Part shown: positions 34,065-41,868 of the stretch, in pieces
Layout of the letters: the number at the start of each line of letters is the position of its first letter
Position numbering within the stretch: the stretch's first letter is position 1
DNA from: Lachnospiraceae bacterium
GTDB lineage: Bacteria; Bacillota; Clostridia; Lachnospirales; Lachnospiraceae
Direction of reading: 5' to 3'
Length of the DNA stretch: 64,000 bases
Assembly: GCA_017622575.1 (NCBI GenBank)
Contig: JAGAQU010000061.1
Coordinates: forward strand, 1 to 64,000
Translations under genes and position numbers: made by a program
Notes under the pieces: generated by a model
Database searches by the model: none
What the model was told of the DNA's origin: nothing
What the model saw: the letters and a program-made list of their open reading frames with translations, nothing else

Positions 34065-35291
34065 ATGAACTATGGGGAAGCTTTGGAGAAGTTAATGAAC
34101 TATGGACAGGAGCATGTGCTGGCTTATTATGATGAATTATCTGAGCAGGAGAAGACTGCACTCCTTGCACAGATAGAGGCTACGGATTTTTCCATGCTCG
34201 CATCCTGCAAAAACAGGAAGGAGGCAGTGGGGAGAGGCGTGATTTCACCTCTTGCAGCGATGCAGCTTTCCGAAATCGGAGAAAAGAAAGAAAAGTTTAC
34301 AGAGCTCGGCCTTCAGGCGATCAAAGCCGGCAAGGTGGGAGCCGTGCTTCTTGCGGGCGGCATGGGAACGAGACTTGGCTCTGATGACCCTAAGGGAATG
34401 TATAATATCGGTATCACCAGAGATGTCTATATCTTCCAGCGCCTTATTGAGAATCTGATGGATGTGGTAAAACAGGCAGAAAGCTGGATTCCTCTCTATG
34501 TGATGACCAGTGACAAAAACCATGAGGCAACCATGGCTTTCTTGAAGAAGCATGATTATTTTGGTTACAATCAGGATTATGTAACCTTTTTTACCCAGGA
34601 GATGGCTCCTGCTTCCGATTACGACGGCAAGGTATATATGGAGGAAAAGGGAAAGATATCCACTTCTCCAAACGGTAACGGCGGTTGGTACTCCTCCATG
34701 TATAAGTGGGGAATTGCGCAGAAAGCCATGGCGGATGGGGTGGAATGGCTGAATGTGTTTGCTGTAGACAACGTGCTTCAGAGGATTGCGGATCCCTGCT
34801 TTATCGGTGCCGTGATTGATGCCGGCTGTGCCTGCGGTTCCAAGGTGGTCAGAAAATGTGCACCGGATGAAAAGGTGGGCGTCATGTGTCTTGAGGACGG
34901 CAGACCGTCCATCATTGAATACTATGAATTGACGGAGGAGCTTGCGAATGCCAAAGACGAGAATGGTGATCCCGCTTATTATTTCGGAGTGATCTTAAAT
35001 TATCTCTTCCGCGTTTCCGACCTGGAAAAGATTCGGGAAAAGAATCTGCCTCTTCATATTGTGGAGAAGAAGATCCCCTATATCAATGAAGAGGGAGAAG
35101 CCGTAAAACCTGAAGCTCCCAACGGATACAAATTTGAACAGCTGGTACTTGATATGATCCATGAGCTGGACAGCTGTCTGCCTTTCGAGGTGGAGCGAAA
35201 CAGGGAGTTTGCGCCTATCAAGAATAAGACAGGGGTGGATTCCGTGGAGAGCGCAAGAAAGCTGTGTAAGGAGAATGGGATAGAGCTGTAA
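34065..35291 (+). CDS. UDPGP-family UDP-sugar pyrophosphorylase (eukaryotic type)
   Basis: A 408-residue nucleotidyltransferase. The signature LLAGGMGTRLGSDDPKGMY near residue 105 is that of UDP-N-acetylhexosamine/UDP-glucose pyrophosphorylases of the eukaryotic UDPGP family. It makes UDP-GlcNAc, UDP-GalNAc or UDP-Glc from UTP and the sugar-1-phosphate, feeding wall and capsule synthesis. The true start is ATG 34065, with an ideal GGAGG 8 bp upstream; the open frame before it is the GGDEF remnant. It lies behind the PhoP-box-like promoter. Confidence 0.92.
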   Translation: MNYGEALEKLMNYGQEHVLAYYDELSEQEKTALLAQIEATDFSMLASCKNRKEAVGRGVISPLAAMQLSEIGEKKEKFTELGLQAIKAGKVGAVLLAGGMGTRLGSDDPKGMYNIGITRDVYIFQRLIENLMDVVKQAESWIPLYVMTSDKNHEATMAFLKKHDYFGYNQDYVTFFTQEMAPASDYDGKVYMEEKGKISTSPNGNGGWYSSMYKWGIAQKAMADGVEWLNVFAVDNVLQRIADPCFIGAVIDAGCACGSKVVRKCAPDEKVGVMCLEDGRPSIIEYYELTEELANAKDENGDPAYYFGVILNYLFRVSDLEKIREKNLPLHIVEKKIPYINEEGEAVKPEAPNGYKFEQLVLDMIHELDSCLPFEVERNREFAPIKNKTGVDSVESARKLCKENGIEL

Positions 35292-35308
35292 ATATGTTGA
35301 TTTGTGAT

Positions 35309-35457
35309 ATGTGTCAGAAAATCAATTTATGGTTCATGTGCACTGGACGCTCCAATAAGCCGCAGAGATTGAAAACGTGTTCAGCAAAGGCTTCCACGTT
35401 TTCATGCGTCTTATTTGCGCAGTGCCCAAAATCACCATAAATTGATTTTATGCACAT
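35309..35457. repeat. 149-nt nested hairpin between pyrophosphorylase gene and galE
   Basis: Five paired segments nest in order. ATGTG (35309) pairs with CACAT (35453). A perfect 16-bp arm, AAAATCAATTTATGGT (35318-35333), pairs with 35434-35449. Then GCACTG (35340) with CAGTGC (35420), GACGC (35346) with GCGTC (35406), and GAAAACGTG (35371) with CACGTTTTC (35395). No T run follows, so it is not a plain terminator. It could be a structured RNA or a small MITE-like element. This accounts for most of the 363-bp gap 35292-35654. Confidence 0.75.
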
Positions 35458-35654
35458 TATGAAAAGATAAAAGTTTGAAGTTCCTTTTATACATGACATT
35501 ATTAGTATGATAATGATGAAGTTAACATTTTGACAGGTTTGGATAACATTCATGTCTTGTAGAACACGGTATAAATGAAGTAAACTTGCGTTAATAAGAA
35601 ACATCTATGCTAGAGATTTATTTAAGAGGTAAGGTAACGGAAGGAGAGATTTGA

Positions 35655-36671
35655 ATGGCAATTTTAGTGACAGGCGGTGCCGGTTATATCGGAAGCCATA
35701 CAGTAGTGGAGCTGCAGAGTGCAGGTTATGATGTAGTGGTAGTTGACAATCTGTCGAATTCCAGCGAGAAGAGTCTTAAGAGAGTGGAAGCAATCACCGG
35801 TAAACCGGTTACTTTCTACAAGGCTGATATTCTTGACAGAGAAGCTTTAAATAAAATTTTTGAGAAGGAAAAAATTGATTCCTGTATTCATTTTGCAGGC
35901 CTCAAGGCGGTGGGAGAATCCGTACAGAAGCCCTGGGAGTATTATGAAAACAATATTGCAGGTACTCTGACTCTGGTGGATGTGATGAGACAGCATGGTG
36001 TGAAGAACATCATCTTCTCTTCCTCTGCAACCGTTTACGGTGACCCTGCCATCATCCCCATCACCGAGGAATGCCCCAAGGGACAGTGCACCAACCCTTA
36101 CGGCTGGACTAAGTCCATGCTGGAGCAGATTCTCACAGATATGCAGAAGGCAGATCCGGAATGGAATGTGATTTTGCTTCGTTACTTCAATCCTATCGGA
36201 GCTCACAAGAGCGGAACCATCGGTGAGAACCCCAATGGTATTCCCAACAACCTGATGCCTTATATCACACAGGTTGCAGTCGGTAAGTTAAAAGAACTTG
36301 GCGTGTTCGGTGATGATTATGATACGCCTGACGGAACCGGCGTACGTGACTATATCCATGTAGTCGACCTGGCCATCGGTCATGTAAAGGCACTTAAAAA
36401 GATTGAAGAAAAAGCAGGACTTTGTATTTACAACCTTGGTACGGGAGTAGGCTACAGTGTTCTGGATATTGTAAAGAATTTTGAGGAAGCTACCGGCGTG
36501 AAGATCCCTTATGTGATCAAGGACAGACGCCCCGGCGATATTGCAACCTGCTACTCCGATGCAAGCAAGGCAAAGAGAGAGCTTGGCTGGGAAGCACAGT
36601 ACGGTATCAAGGATATGTGTGCTGATTCCTGGAGATGGCAGAGCAATAATCCGAACGGATATGAGGACTAG
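35655..36671 (+). CDS. galE: UDP-glucose 4-epimerase
   Basis: A 338-residue SDR enzyme. [10 protein letters not shown] at the N-terminus binds NAD, the [10 protein letters not shown] block holds the catalytic Ser/Thr, and NPYGWTKSM holds the Tyr and Lys pair. The length matches GalE exactly. It interconverts UDP-glucose and UDP-galactose (and possibly the N-acetyl forms), serving galactose use and the nearby polysaccharide genes. GGAGAG precedes the ATG, and a terminator follows. Confidence 0.96.
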   Translation: MAILVTGGAGYIGSHTVVELQSAGYDVVVVDNLSNSSEKSLKRVEAITGKPVTFYKADILDREALNKIFEKEKIDSCIHFAGLKAVGESVQKPWEYYENNIAGTLTLVDVMRQHGVKNIIFSSSATVYGDPAIIPITEECPKGQCTNPYGWTKSMLEQILTDMQKADPEWNVILLRYFNPIGAHKSGTIGENPNGIPNNLMPYITQVAVGKLKELGVFGDDYDTPDGTGVRDYIHVVDLAIGHVKALKKIEEKAGLCIYNLGTGVGYSVLDIVKNFEEATGVKIPYVIKDRRPGDIATCYSDASKAKRELGWEAQYGIKDMCADSWRWQSNNPNGYED

Positions 36672-36699
36672 TTAAAAAGACAACAGATGGAAATAAAAG

Positions 36700-36741
36700 A
36701 TGCCTGTTCACTTTGCAAATGCTTTAGTGAGCAGGCATTTT
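36700..36741 (+). terminator. bidirectional terminator between galE and the hemolysin III gene
   Basis: ATGCCTG-TT-CACT (36700-36712) pairs with AGTGA-GCAGGCAT (36726-36738) and is followed by TTTT. The genes converge, and the leftward strand also has a short T run (TCTTTTATTT). Confidence 0.78.
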
Positions 36742-36786
36742 CATAATGTAATTTTTGACGTGCGGTTTTTCTAAAAAGTCTCTTGC

Positions 36787-37440
36787 TTATGCTACATAAA
36801 GATACATAAAAATGAAATGGCAGATGCTTCCGCCCATGACAAACAGATGGAAAATCTCATGGGAGCCGAAGAATTTGTGCTTTCCGTTAAAAATGGGAAG
36901 CTTTAAGGCATAAATCACACCGCCGATGGTATAGATGATACCGCCTGCCAGAAGCCAGCCGAAGGCAGCATGAGGGAGCACGTTCCAGAGTGTTCCGAAG
37001 ACACCGAGACATACCCAGCCCATGGCAATGTAGATAACGGAAGAAAACCACTTGGGACAGGTGACCCAGCAGGCTTTCAGAATCATGCCAAAAAGGGCGA
37101 TTCCCCATACTACGGAAAGAAGTGTGTAGCCCAGCTTTCCGCCGAGGATGATCAGACAGACCGGTGTATAGGAACCTGCGATCAGCACAAAGATCATCAT
37201 ATGATCGATCTTACGAAAGATACGCAGCGCCTTACCACTGATATTCAGCGAGTGATAAGTGGCGCTTGCTCCATATAATAGAATCATACTGATACAAAAA
37301 ATGCCGAGTGCAAGCAAAGTGATCTTGCCGTCTGATGAGAGAGCGGCTTTTATCAAAAGTGGAGTGGCTGCAAAGACAGCCATCATCATGGCAATAAAAT
37401 GCGTAATGGCACTGCCCGGTTCACGAATTGTAATCTGCAT
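36787..37440 (-). CDS. hemolysin III/PAQR family membrane protein
   Basis: A 217-residue protein with seven membrane helices. Family landmarks are EPGSAITHFIA near the N-terminus, ATYHSL near residue 67, the DHMMIFVLIAGSYTP block and the C-terminal GSHEIFHLFVMGG, whose histidines form the metal site of the PAQR/YqfA group. The function is not settled; membrane-fluidity homeostasis is reported for some members. I start at ATG 37440, which has a perfect AGGAGG upstream; a longer frame upstream lacks one. Confidence 0.9.
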   Translation of the reverse strand: MQITIREPGSAITHFIAMMMAVFAATPLLIKAALSSDGKITLLALGIFCISMILLYGASATYHSLNISGKALRIFRKIDHMMIFVLIAGSYTPVCLIILGGKLGYTLLSVVWGIALFGMILKACWVTCPKWFSSVIYIAMGWVCLGVFGTLWNVLPHAAFGWLLAGGIIYTIGGVIYALKLPIFNGKHKFFGSHEIFHLFVMGGSICHFIFMYLYVA

Positions 37441-37524
37441 AGAATACCTCCTGTCACGAAACGTAGTTTTAAAAACTACATAAAGCATAATTGAATACTA
37501 CAACATATTATTTGCCATGTCAAT

Positions 37525-37569
37525 AAGTTTATGCATAAACTTTACATTGCAGGGAAAATCTTATATACT
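37525..37569 (+). promoter_or_regulatory. promoter with an 18-bp perfect palindrome over its -35
   Basis: TTTACA (37541-37546) and TATACT (37564-37569) are separated by 17 bp. AAGTTTATGCATAAACTT (37525-37542) is a perfect palindrome that touches the -35 box, a classic operator position. A second inverted repeat, GTAGTTTT-A-AAAACTAC, lies near 37463-37479. Confidence 0.65.
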
Positions 37570-37612
37570 GATAAATGCTGCAAAGCAGATAAAGAATTCC
37601 GGGAGGAAAATC

Positions 37613-37879
37613 ATGTTTCGTTTGTGGGGAAAAATTTGGAAAGACAATCATATGATCAAGGACACGGTTATTTGCAATGATGAGCAGGATACCCGTACAC
37701 ATAAGGTTTTCAAAGCTTTGGAAGAAATTTGTTACCAATTTGATCTTGGAAAACCCATTTGGCTTGACTCTACAATCACAGAATTTAAACGCCACGATAA
37801 AGCAAGATTTACCCAGGATAATTTCGTGGAAGCTATTGATTTTGACTTCCTTGAAATTCACGTGATAGAGGAAGACTGA
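37613..37879 (+). CDS. small conserved protein of unknown function
   Basis: An 88-residue acidic soluble protein that starts MFRLWGKIWKDNHMIKD. It is preceded by GGGAGG at 37601, which decides the start over an in-frame start 96 bp upstream that would overlap the promoter. The blocks THKVFKALEEICYQFDLGKP and DFDFLEIHVIEED suggest a compact alpha/beta fold. Similar short proteins recur in Lachnospiraceae, but I cannot name a function. It has its own operator-promoter and no close partner gene. Confidence 0.75.
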   Translation: MFRLWGKIWKDNHMIKDTVICNDEQDTRTHKVFKALEEICYQFDLGKPIWLDSTITEFKRHDKARFTQDNFVEAIDFDFLEIHVIEED

Positions 37880-37999
37880 TTTTTGGAATAAAAATCAATT
37901 CTTACCATATATATAGAAGTGCAGATATCTTTTGGCTCTCACATATAGCATGAAAAATTCACAATAAAAATTAAAAAAATATAAAAAAATTGTGAAAAG

Positions 38000-38028
38000 T
38001 GTACATTTACTAAAATATATGGTACAAT
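38000..38028 (+). promoter_or_regulatory. promoter of the alarmone synthetase gene
   Basis: TGTACA (38000-38005) and TACAAT (38023-38028) are separated by 17 bp, with TGG just before the -10. The 61-bp leader that follows is AT-rich and has no clear fold. Confidence 0.6.
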
Positions 38029-38089
38029 GGTCCTATGGGGATGCAAAATGAATTTGCAGGAATTTGTAATAGGGGCGGAATGAGACAGA

Positions 38090-38731
38090 ATGGAATTAAG
38101 AACACAAAAAGACAGCGATATTGACAACTGGAAAGAAGTCATGCTTATATACAACTCAGCACTGAAGCAGATTTCCACTAAACTGGAAATATTGAATGAT
38201 GAGTTTCAGCATGTACATAGGTATAATCCAATCGAACATATTAAGTCCAGGGTGAAGACCTCCGAAAGCATTGTCAAGAAATTAAAGAAGCATGGCTATG
38301 AATCTACTATTCAGAATATGGTGGAGCATGTCAATGACATTGCAGGTATCAGGGTGATCTGTTCATTTACTTCGGATATTTACAGGATTGCGGAGATGAT
38401 AAGCAATCAGAGTGATATTAAGGTGATTTCGGTGAAGGATTATTTCGTAAATCCAAAGCCCAGCGGATATAAGAGTTATCACATGCTGGTGACGGTACCG
38501 GTATATTTGTCCGACAGAATTGTGGATACCAAGGTGGAAATTCAGATCCGGACGGTAGCAATGGACTTTTGGGCAAGTCTGGAGCATAAGATCAATTATA
38601 AGTTTGAAGGAAATGCGCCGGCCTATATAAAGAATGAATTAATAGAGTGTTCCAAGATGGCATCGGAACTGGACCGAAGAATGTTGTCCTTGAACGAAGA
38701 AATACAGATGATTCATCAGAGAAACGAATAG
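38090..38731 (+). CDS. relQ: small alarmone synthetase (RelQ/YjbM type)
   Basis: A 213-residue single-domain GTP pyrophosphokinase. The synthetase landmarks are present: IKSRVKTSESIVKKL, the DIAGIRVIC block with its catalytic acid, NPKPSGYKSYH and VEIQIRTVAMDFWASLEHK. It lacks the HD hydrolase and the regulatory domains of long RelA/SpoT proteins. It makes (p)ppGpp from ATP and GTP or GDP, often under envelope stress. It has its own promoter and terminator. Confidence 0.92.
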   Translation: MELRTQKDSDIDNWKEVMLIYNSALKQISTKLEILNDEFQHVHRYNPIEHIKSRVKTSESIVKKLKKHGYESTIQNMVEHVNDIAGIRVICSFTSDIYRIAEMISNQSDIKVISVKDYFVNPKPSGYKSYHMLVTVPVYLSDRIVDTKVEIQIRTVAMDFWASLEHKINYKFEGNAPAYIKNELIECSKMASELDRRMLSLNEEIQMIHQRNE

Positions 38732-38754
38732 CCGGGATTATCCCGGCTATTTTT
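38728..38754 (+). terminator. terminator of the alarmone synthetase gene
   Basis: ATAGCCGGGA pairs with TCCCGGCTAT around a TTA loop, followed by TTTT. Confidence 0.88.
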
Positions 38755-38755
38755 G

Positions 38756-39150
38756 CAGTGCGAGCACATTTTGTACTGCTTGCACATATGTATGCCTGAA
38801 CTGTTCCAATAAATGAGGAGTGCCCAGACACATCGCTGCGCCTGGGCTATTATGAAAAAATTTATCTGTTTTGGTTTTGCGTAATCAATCATTTGTTTCA
38901 TTTGATTTAAATATAATATACCGCAAAATTATGAATAAATTATGAACACGATATGAAATTATCGTTAATTATTACATAGGAGTACAAAAAAACAAGAAAA
39001 AAATGTACAAATTGCACAATTAGATGCAAATGCTGCCCACATGAAAATTGATTTGGGATGCTGTGTTGTAAACTCACGGCAAAAGTGATAAAATATTTTT
39101 AGTATATGCTTACGTATAGATAGAATCCCAATATACTCGGAGGAATAGCG
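38756..39150. other. 395-bp gene-free stretch with two hairpins
   Basis: GTGCGAGCA (38758-38766) pairs with TGCTTGCAC (38777-38785), and GCCCAG (38822-38827) with CTGGGC (38842-38847). The rest is AT-rich. A TAGAAT near 39121 may be the -10 of the next gene. I see no coding frame that I trust in it and no known RNA family. Confidence 0.4.
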
Positions 39151-39840
39151 ATGGACAACTTTATGGATAAGATTTCACAGAAGTTAAATTCACAGGATAT
39201 GATTCGCGCCAATGCGGCAGCAGATGCAGCAGAAATGGAGAATCTTGAGAATCAGGTGGCTGTATTTAAGGAGCAGATTGAGAAGTATGATGATTGTCTC
39301 CAGGAAATGAGAAAGCTTAACCTGAAAAATATGGAAAGTGCTCAGGGAGTACAGAATCTTGCCGAACAGGCCAGCGAGAAGCTTGAAAAGACGGTAGGTG
39401 AAGTGGAGAGTGCTTCTGTCAGCAGAATTCAGCAAACTTCAGATTTGTCTATAGCAGGAATCCAGCAGACATCGGATGCTTCTATAGCAGGCATTAATCA
39501 GGCAGTGGCGCAGAGCCTTGCAAAGATTGCAGAGATTAAAGACAATTCTGATAACGATAATCTGGAGAAGATAACAGAGGCAGTGTCCGGGCTTCTTACA
39601 AAGCAGGATGAGGCATTTAAGAACCTGGAAGACTTTCTGCACACCGATAATGTGAAAGTGTACCGCAACGTGCAGGCTGCCATGATCGAGGAACTTGAAA
39701 AGCAGACAAATGAACTGAAGGAAGCCCAGGAAAAGGCAGCAAAAGGCACGAAGATTATCTTACCTTTTGCGATTATTACCATGATACTTTCCCTTGCGAA
39801 TCTTGGTATTCTGGCAGTACAGATTTTAGGCCTGTTTTAA
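39151..39840 (+). CDS. coiled-coil protein with C-terminal membrane anchor
   Basis: A 229-residue protein of unknown function. Residues about 20-100 and 150-200 are strongly heptad-like coiled coil, rich in Gln, Glu and Lys. Around 95-120 there is a short internal repeat (IQQTSDLSIAG followed by IQQTSDASIAG). One membrane helix at about 203-227 ends the protein, so the coiled coil faces the cytoplasm if tail-anchored. The organisation recalls chemoreceptor signalling helices, but no receptor motif is seen. CGGAGGAAT precedes the ATG. It ends 20 bp before the flavin reductase gene. Confidence 0.8.
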   Translation: MDNFMDKISQKLNSQDMIRANAAADAAEMENLENQVAVFKEQIEKYDDCLQEMRKLNLKNMESAQGVQNLAEQASEKLEKTVGEVESASVSRIQQTSDLSIAGIQQTSDASIAGINQAVAQSLAKIAEIKDNSDNDNLEKITEAVSGLLTKQDEAFKNLEDFLHTDNVKVYRNVQAAMIEELEKQTNELKEAQEKAAKGTKIILPFAIITMILSLANLGILAVQILGLF

Positions 39841-39859
39841 GCGATATAAGAGGTGTAAT

Positions 39860-40447
39860 ATGGGAAAACAGAGTTGGAAACCGGGAAATATGCTTTATCC
39901 CCTTCCGGCGGTTTTGGTTTCTGTGGCGGACAAACGGGGAAAAATCAATGTTTTTACGGTGGCGTGGACAGGGACGATTTGCAGTGATCCTCCCATGGTG
40001 TCTATTTCTGTCAGACCACAGCGGTATTCCTATGAGATGATTCGGGAAACCGGAGAATTTGTGATCAACCTTACGGCCCGTGATCTGGCCTTTGCCACAG
40101 ACTATTGCGGAGTGAAGAGCGGAAGAGACGTTGATAAGTTCAAAGAGATGAAACTGACGCCTATGCCTGCCGAAAAGATATCAGCACCGCTGATCAAGGA
40201 AAGCCCTGTCAACATTGAATGCAAAGTGACGCAGACAATTCCTCTTGGCACACATGATATGTTCCTCGCAGAGGTGGTGGCGGTTCACGCCGATGAAGCA
40301 TATATGGATGAGAAAGGAAAATTTTCTTTTACAAAAGCACAGCCCCTGGTCTATTCCCATGGAACCTATTTTACGCTTGGAAAAGAAATCGGAACCTTTG
40401 GTTACAGTGTCAGGAAAAAAAGCACAGGCAAAAAGAAGATAAACTAA
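39860..40447 (+). CDS. flavin reductase-like FMN-binding protein
   Basis: A 195-residue protein of the flavin reductase/FMN-binding split barrel family. Landmarks are PLPAVLVSVADKRGKINVFTVAW, the PPMVSISVRPQRYSYE block and FVINLTARDLAFATD. Members hold FMN or reduce flavin with NAD(P)H; the exact reaction here is unknown. It lies 20 bp after the coiled-coil gene and is followed by a strong terminator. Confidence 0.9.
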   Translation: MGKQSWKPGNMLYPLPAVLVSVADKRGKINVFTVAWTGTICSDPPMVSISVRPQRYSYEMIRETGEFVINLTARDLAFATDYCGVKSGRDVDKFKEMKLTPMPAEKISAPLIKESPVNIECKVTQTIPLGTHDMFLAEVVAVHADEAYMDEKGKFSFTKAQPLVYSHGTYFTLGKEIGTFGYSVRKKSTGKKKIN

Positions 40448-40454
40448 GATTGAT

Positions 40455-40493
40455 AAGACAGCCGATAAAACCTTTATCAGCTGTCTTTTTTTT
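40455..40493 (+). terminator. terminator after the flavin reductase gene
   Basis: AAGACAGC-C-GATAAA pairs with TTTATC-A-GCTGTCTT and is followed by a run of T. It ends 6 bp from the dinB stop, so convergent transcripts may share it. Confidence 0.88.
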
Positions 40494-40498
40494 GCGTG

Positions 40499-41743
40499 CT
40501 AAGGCGATCTGTGAGATGCGTCCTTACCTTTCGGGGAAAGGAGACTGCCCCTCACAACAGCATCGTTCCCGAATTTGTTTCGGATATCATCCAGCGCTTT
40601 ATCAAGAGCGGCAAGCTTTTCGGATGCCGGCTCCTTTTCATTCCCCGCAACTGCATTTAAGTCAAAGAGGCTGAGCTGTATGGGCTCTGTGGCAGAGACG
40701 AGTTTGGAAGTGCGCACGCCAAGAAGCCTTATGGGAGAATGATCCCAAAGTTCGTCGAAGAGACGGCAGGCTGTATCATAAATGATACGGCTGGTATCGG
40801 ATGGAGAATAGAGCATGGTCTGGTGGGAGACACTTCGAAAATTGCTGTATTTGATCTCCACGCTGACCATACCGGCCAGCTGACCTGCTTTCCTGAGTCT
40901 CGCAGCAACGGACTCGGAGAGAGAAAGAAGAGTTTTACAGGCTTCTTCTCTTTCGGTAACATCTTTTGACAAAGTGGTGGAGTTGCCGACTCCTTTGGAA
41001 TCCGGAGGCGTCGAGACAACAGGAGAATCATCGATTCCGTTTGCATATTCCCATAATAGGGTACCATGGCTTTTTAAATGAGCCTCCAGGATTTTTTTGT
41101 CGGTCCCGGCAAGCTGGCCTATGGTTTCTATTTCAAGCTTGCGCAGAACTTCCACGCTGGATTTACCGCACATAAACAGGGAAGAAACCGGAAGAGGCCA
41201 CATTTTTTCTTTGATTTCGTATGAATAAAGCGTGTGAACGAGATCCGGCTTTCTAAAATCGGAAGCCATTTTTGCCAGGATTTTACGGTCAGAGATACCA
41301 ATATTCACGGTAAAACCGAAGGTATCACGGACTTTGTCCTTGATCATGACTGCCGCCTCATAAGGAGACGGATAAAGATGGCTGATGGGGGTATAATCCA
41401 TGTAGCATTCATCCACACTGACCTGTTCTATTTCAGGGCAGATATCAGACAATAGCTGCATCAATTGACGGCTTTTTTCTGCATAAAGGTGATGGTCGGG
41501 AGCTTCCAGCCTGAGGAAAGGGCATTTTCGCATGGCGTTTACAATAGGTTCTCCTGTGACAATACCGTATTTTTTTGCGGGAATGGATTTGGCAAGTACC
41601 ACACCGTGGCGCTTTTCCATATCTCCTCCGATAATGGCAGGAATCTGGCGCAGATCTGTCTTGCTGCCCTTTTCCAGGAGAGAAAGGGCGCTCCAGCTTA
41701 AATATGCGGAATTGACGTCAATATGAAAAATAATATGTTCCAT
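40499..41743 (-). CDS. dinB: Y-family DNA polymerase IV
   Basis: A 414-residue lesion-bypass polymerase. The first catalytic Asp is in IIFHIDVNSAYLSW near residue 8, and the SVDECYMDY block near 104 holds the other two acids. Later come a helix-hairpin-helix thumb region and a little-finger domain (about 240-355). The C-terminal tail has QLSLFDLN near residue 368, a canonical beta-clamp binding motif. A strong AGGAGG precedes the ATG. It is transcribed away from the M23 gene; no LexA box was recognised upstream. Confidence 0.94.
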   Translation of the reverse strand: MEHIIFHIDVNSAYLSWSALSLLEKGSKTDLRQIPAIIGGDMEKRHGVVLAKSIPAKKYGIVTGEPIVNAMRKCPFLRLEAPDHHLYAEKSRQLMQLLSDICPEIEQVSVDECYMDYTPISHLYPSPYEAAVMIKDKVRDTFGFTVNIGISDRKILAKMASDFRKPDLVHTLYSYEIKEKMWPLPVSSLFMCGKSSVEVLRKLEIETIGQLAGTDKKILEAHLKSHGTLLWEYANGIDDSPVVSTPPDSKGVGNSTTLSKDVTEREEACKTLLSLSESVAARLRKAGQLAGMVSVEIKYSNFRSVSHQTMLYSPSDTSRIIYDTACRLFDELWDHSPIRLLGVRTSKLVSATEPIQLSLFDLNAVAGNEKEPASEKLAALDKALDDIRNKFGNDAVVRGSLLSPKGKDASHRSP

Positions 41744-41805
41744 GAAAGCCTCCTGCCATTTTTATAAATATAGTGTAGCAGAATTTTCCTGAATATAACA
41801 TACTC

Positions 41806-41834
41806 TTTACAAGCAAAAAAATTACTGTTAGAAT
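41806..41834 (+). promoter_or_regulatory. promoter of the M23 peptidase gene
   Basis: TTTACA (41806-41811) and TAGAAT (41829-41834) are separated by 17 bp. The -10 overlaps an in-frame upstream ATG at 41833, which rules that ATG out as the start. Confidence 0.75.
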
Positions 41835-41839
41835 GAGAT

Positions 41840-41856
41840 TGTTACAAAAATGTTAC
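41840..41856 (+). promoter_or_regulatory. WalR-box-like direct repeat
   Basis: TGTTAC-AAAAA-TGTTAC matches the WalR consensus TGTWAH-N5-TGTWAH exactly. It lies 5 bp after the -10, covering the expected transcription start, so binding there should repress. WalRK controls peptidoglycan hydrolases in Firmicutes, and the next gene is one. Confidence 0.6.
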
Positions 41857-41868
41857 AAGAGGAATCCC

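Noticed and set aside
35314..35604. A 96-codon open frame on the minus strand in the gap before galE
   Set aside because: It runs through the long hairpin, has no ribosome site I trust and no family features; the hairpin explains the conserved-looking sequence.
41833..41868. A 12-residue extension of the M23 peptidase
   Set aside because: Its ATG overlaps the -10 box of the promoter.
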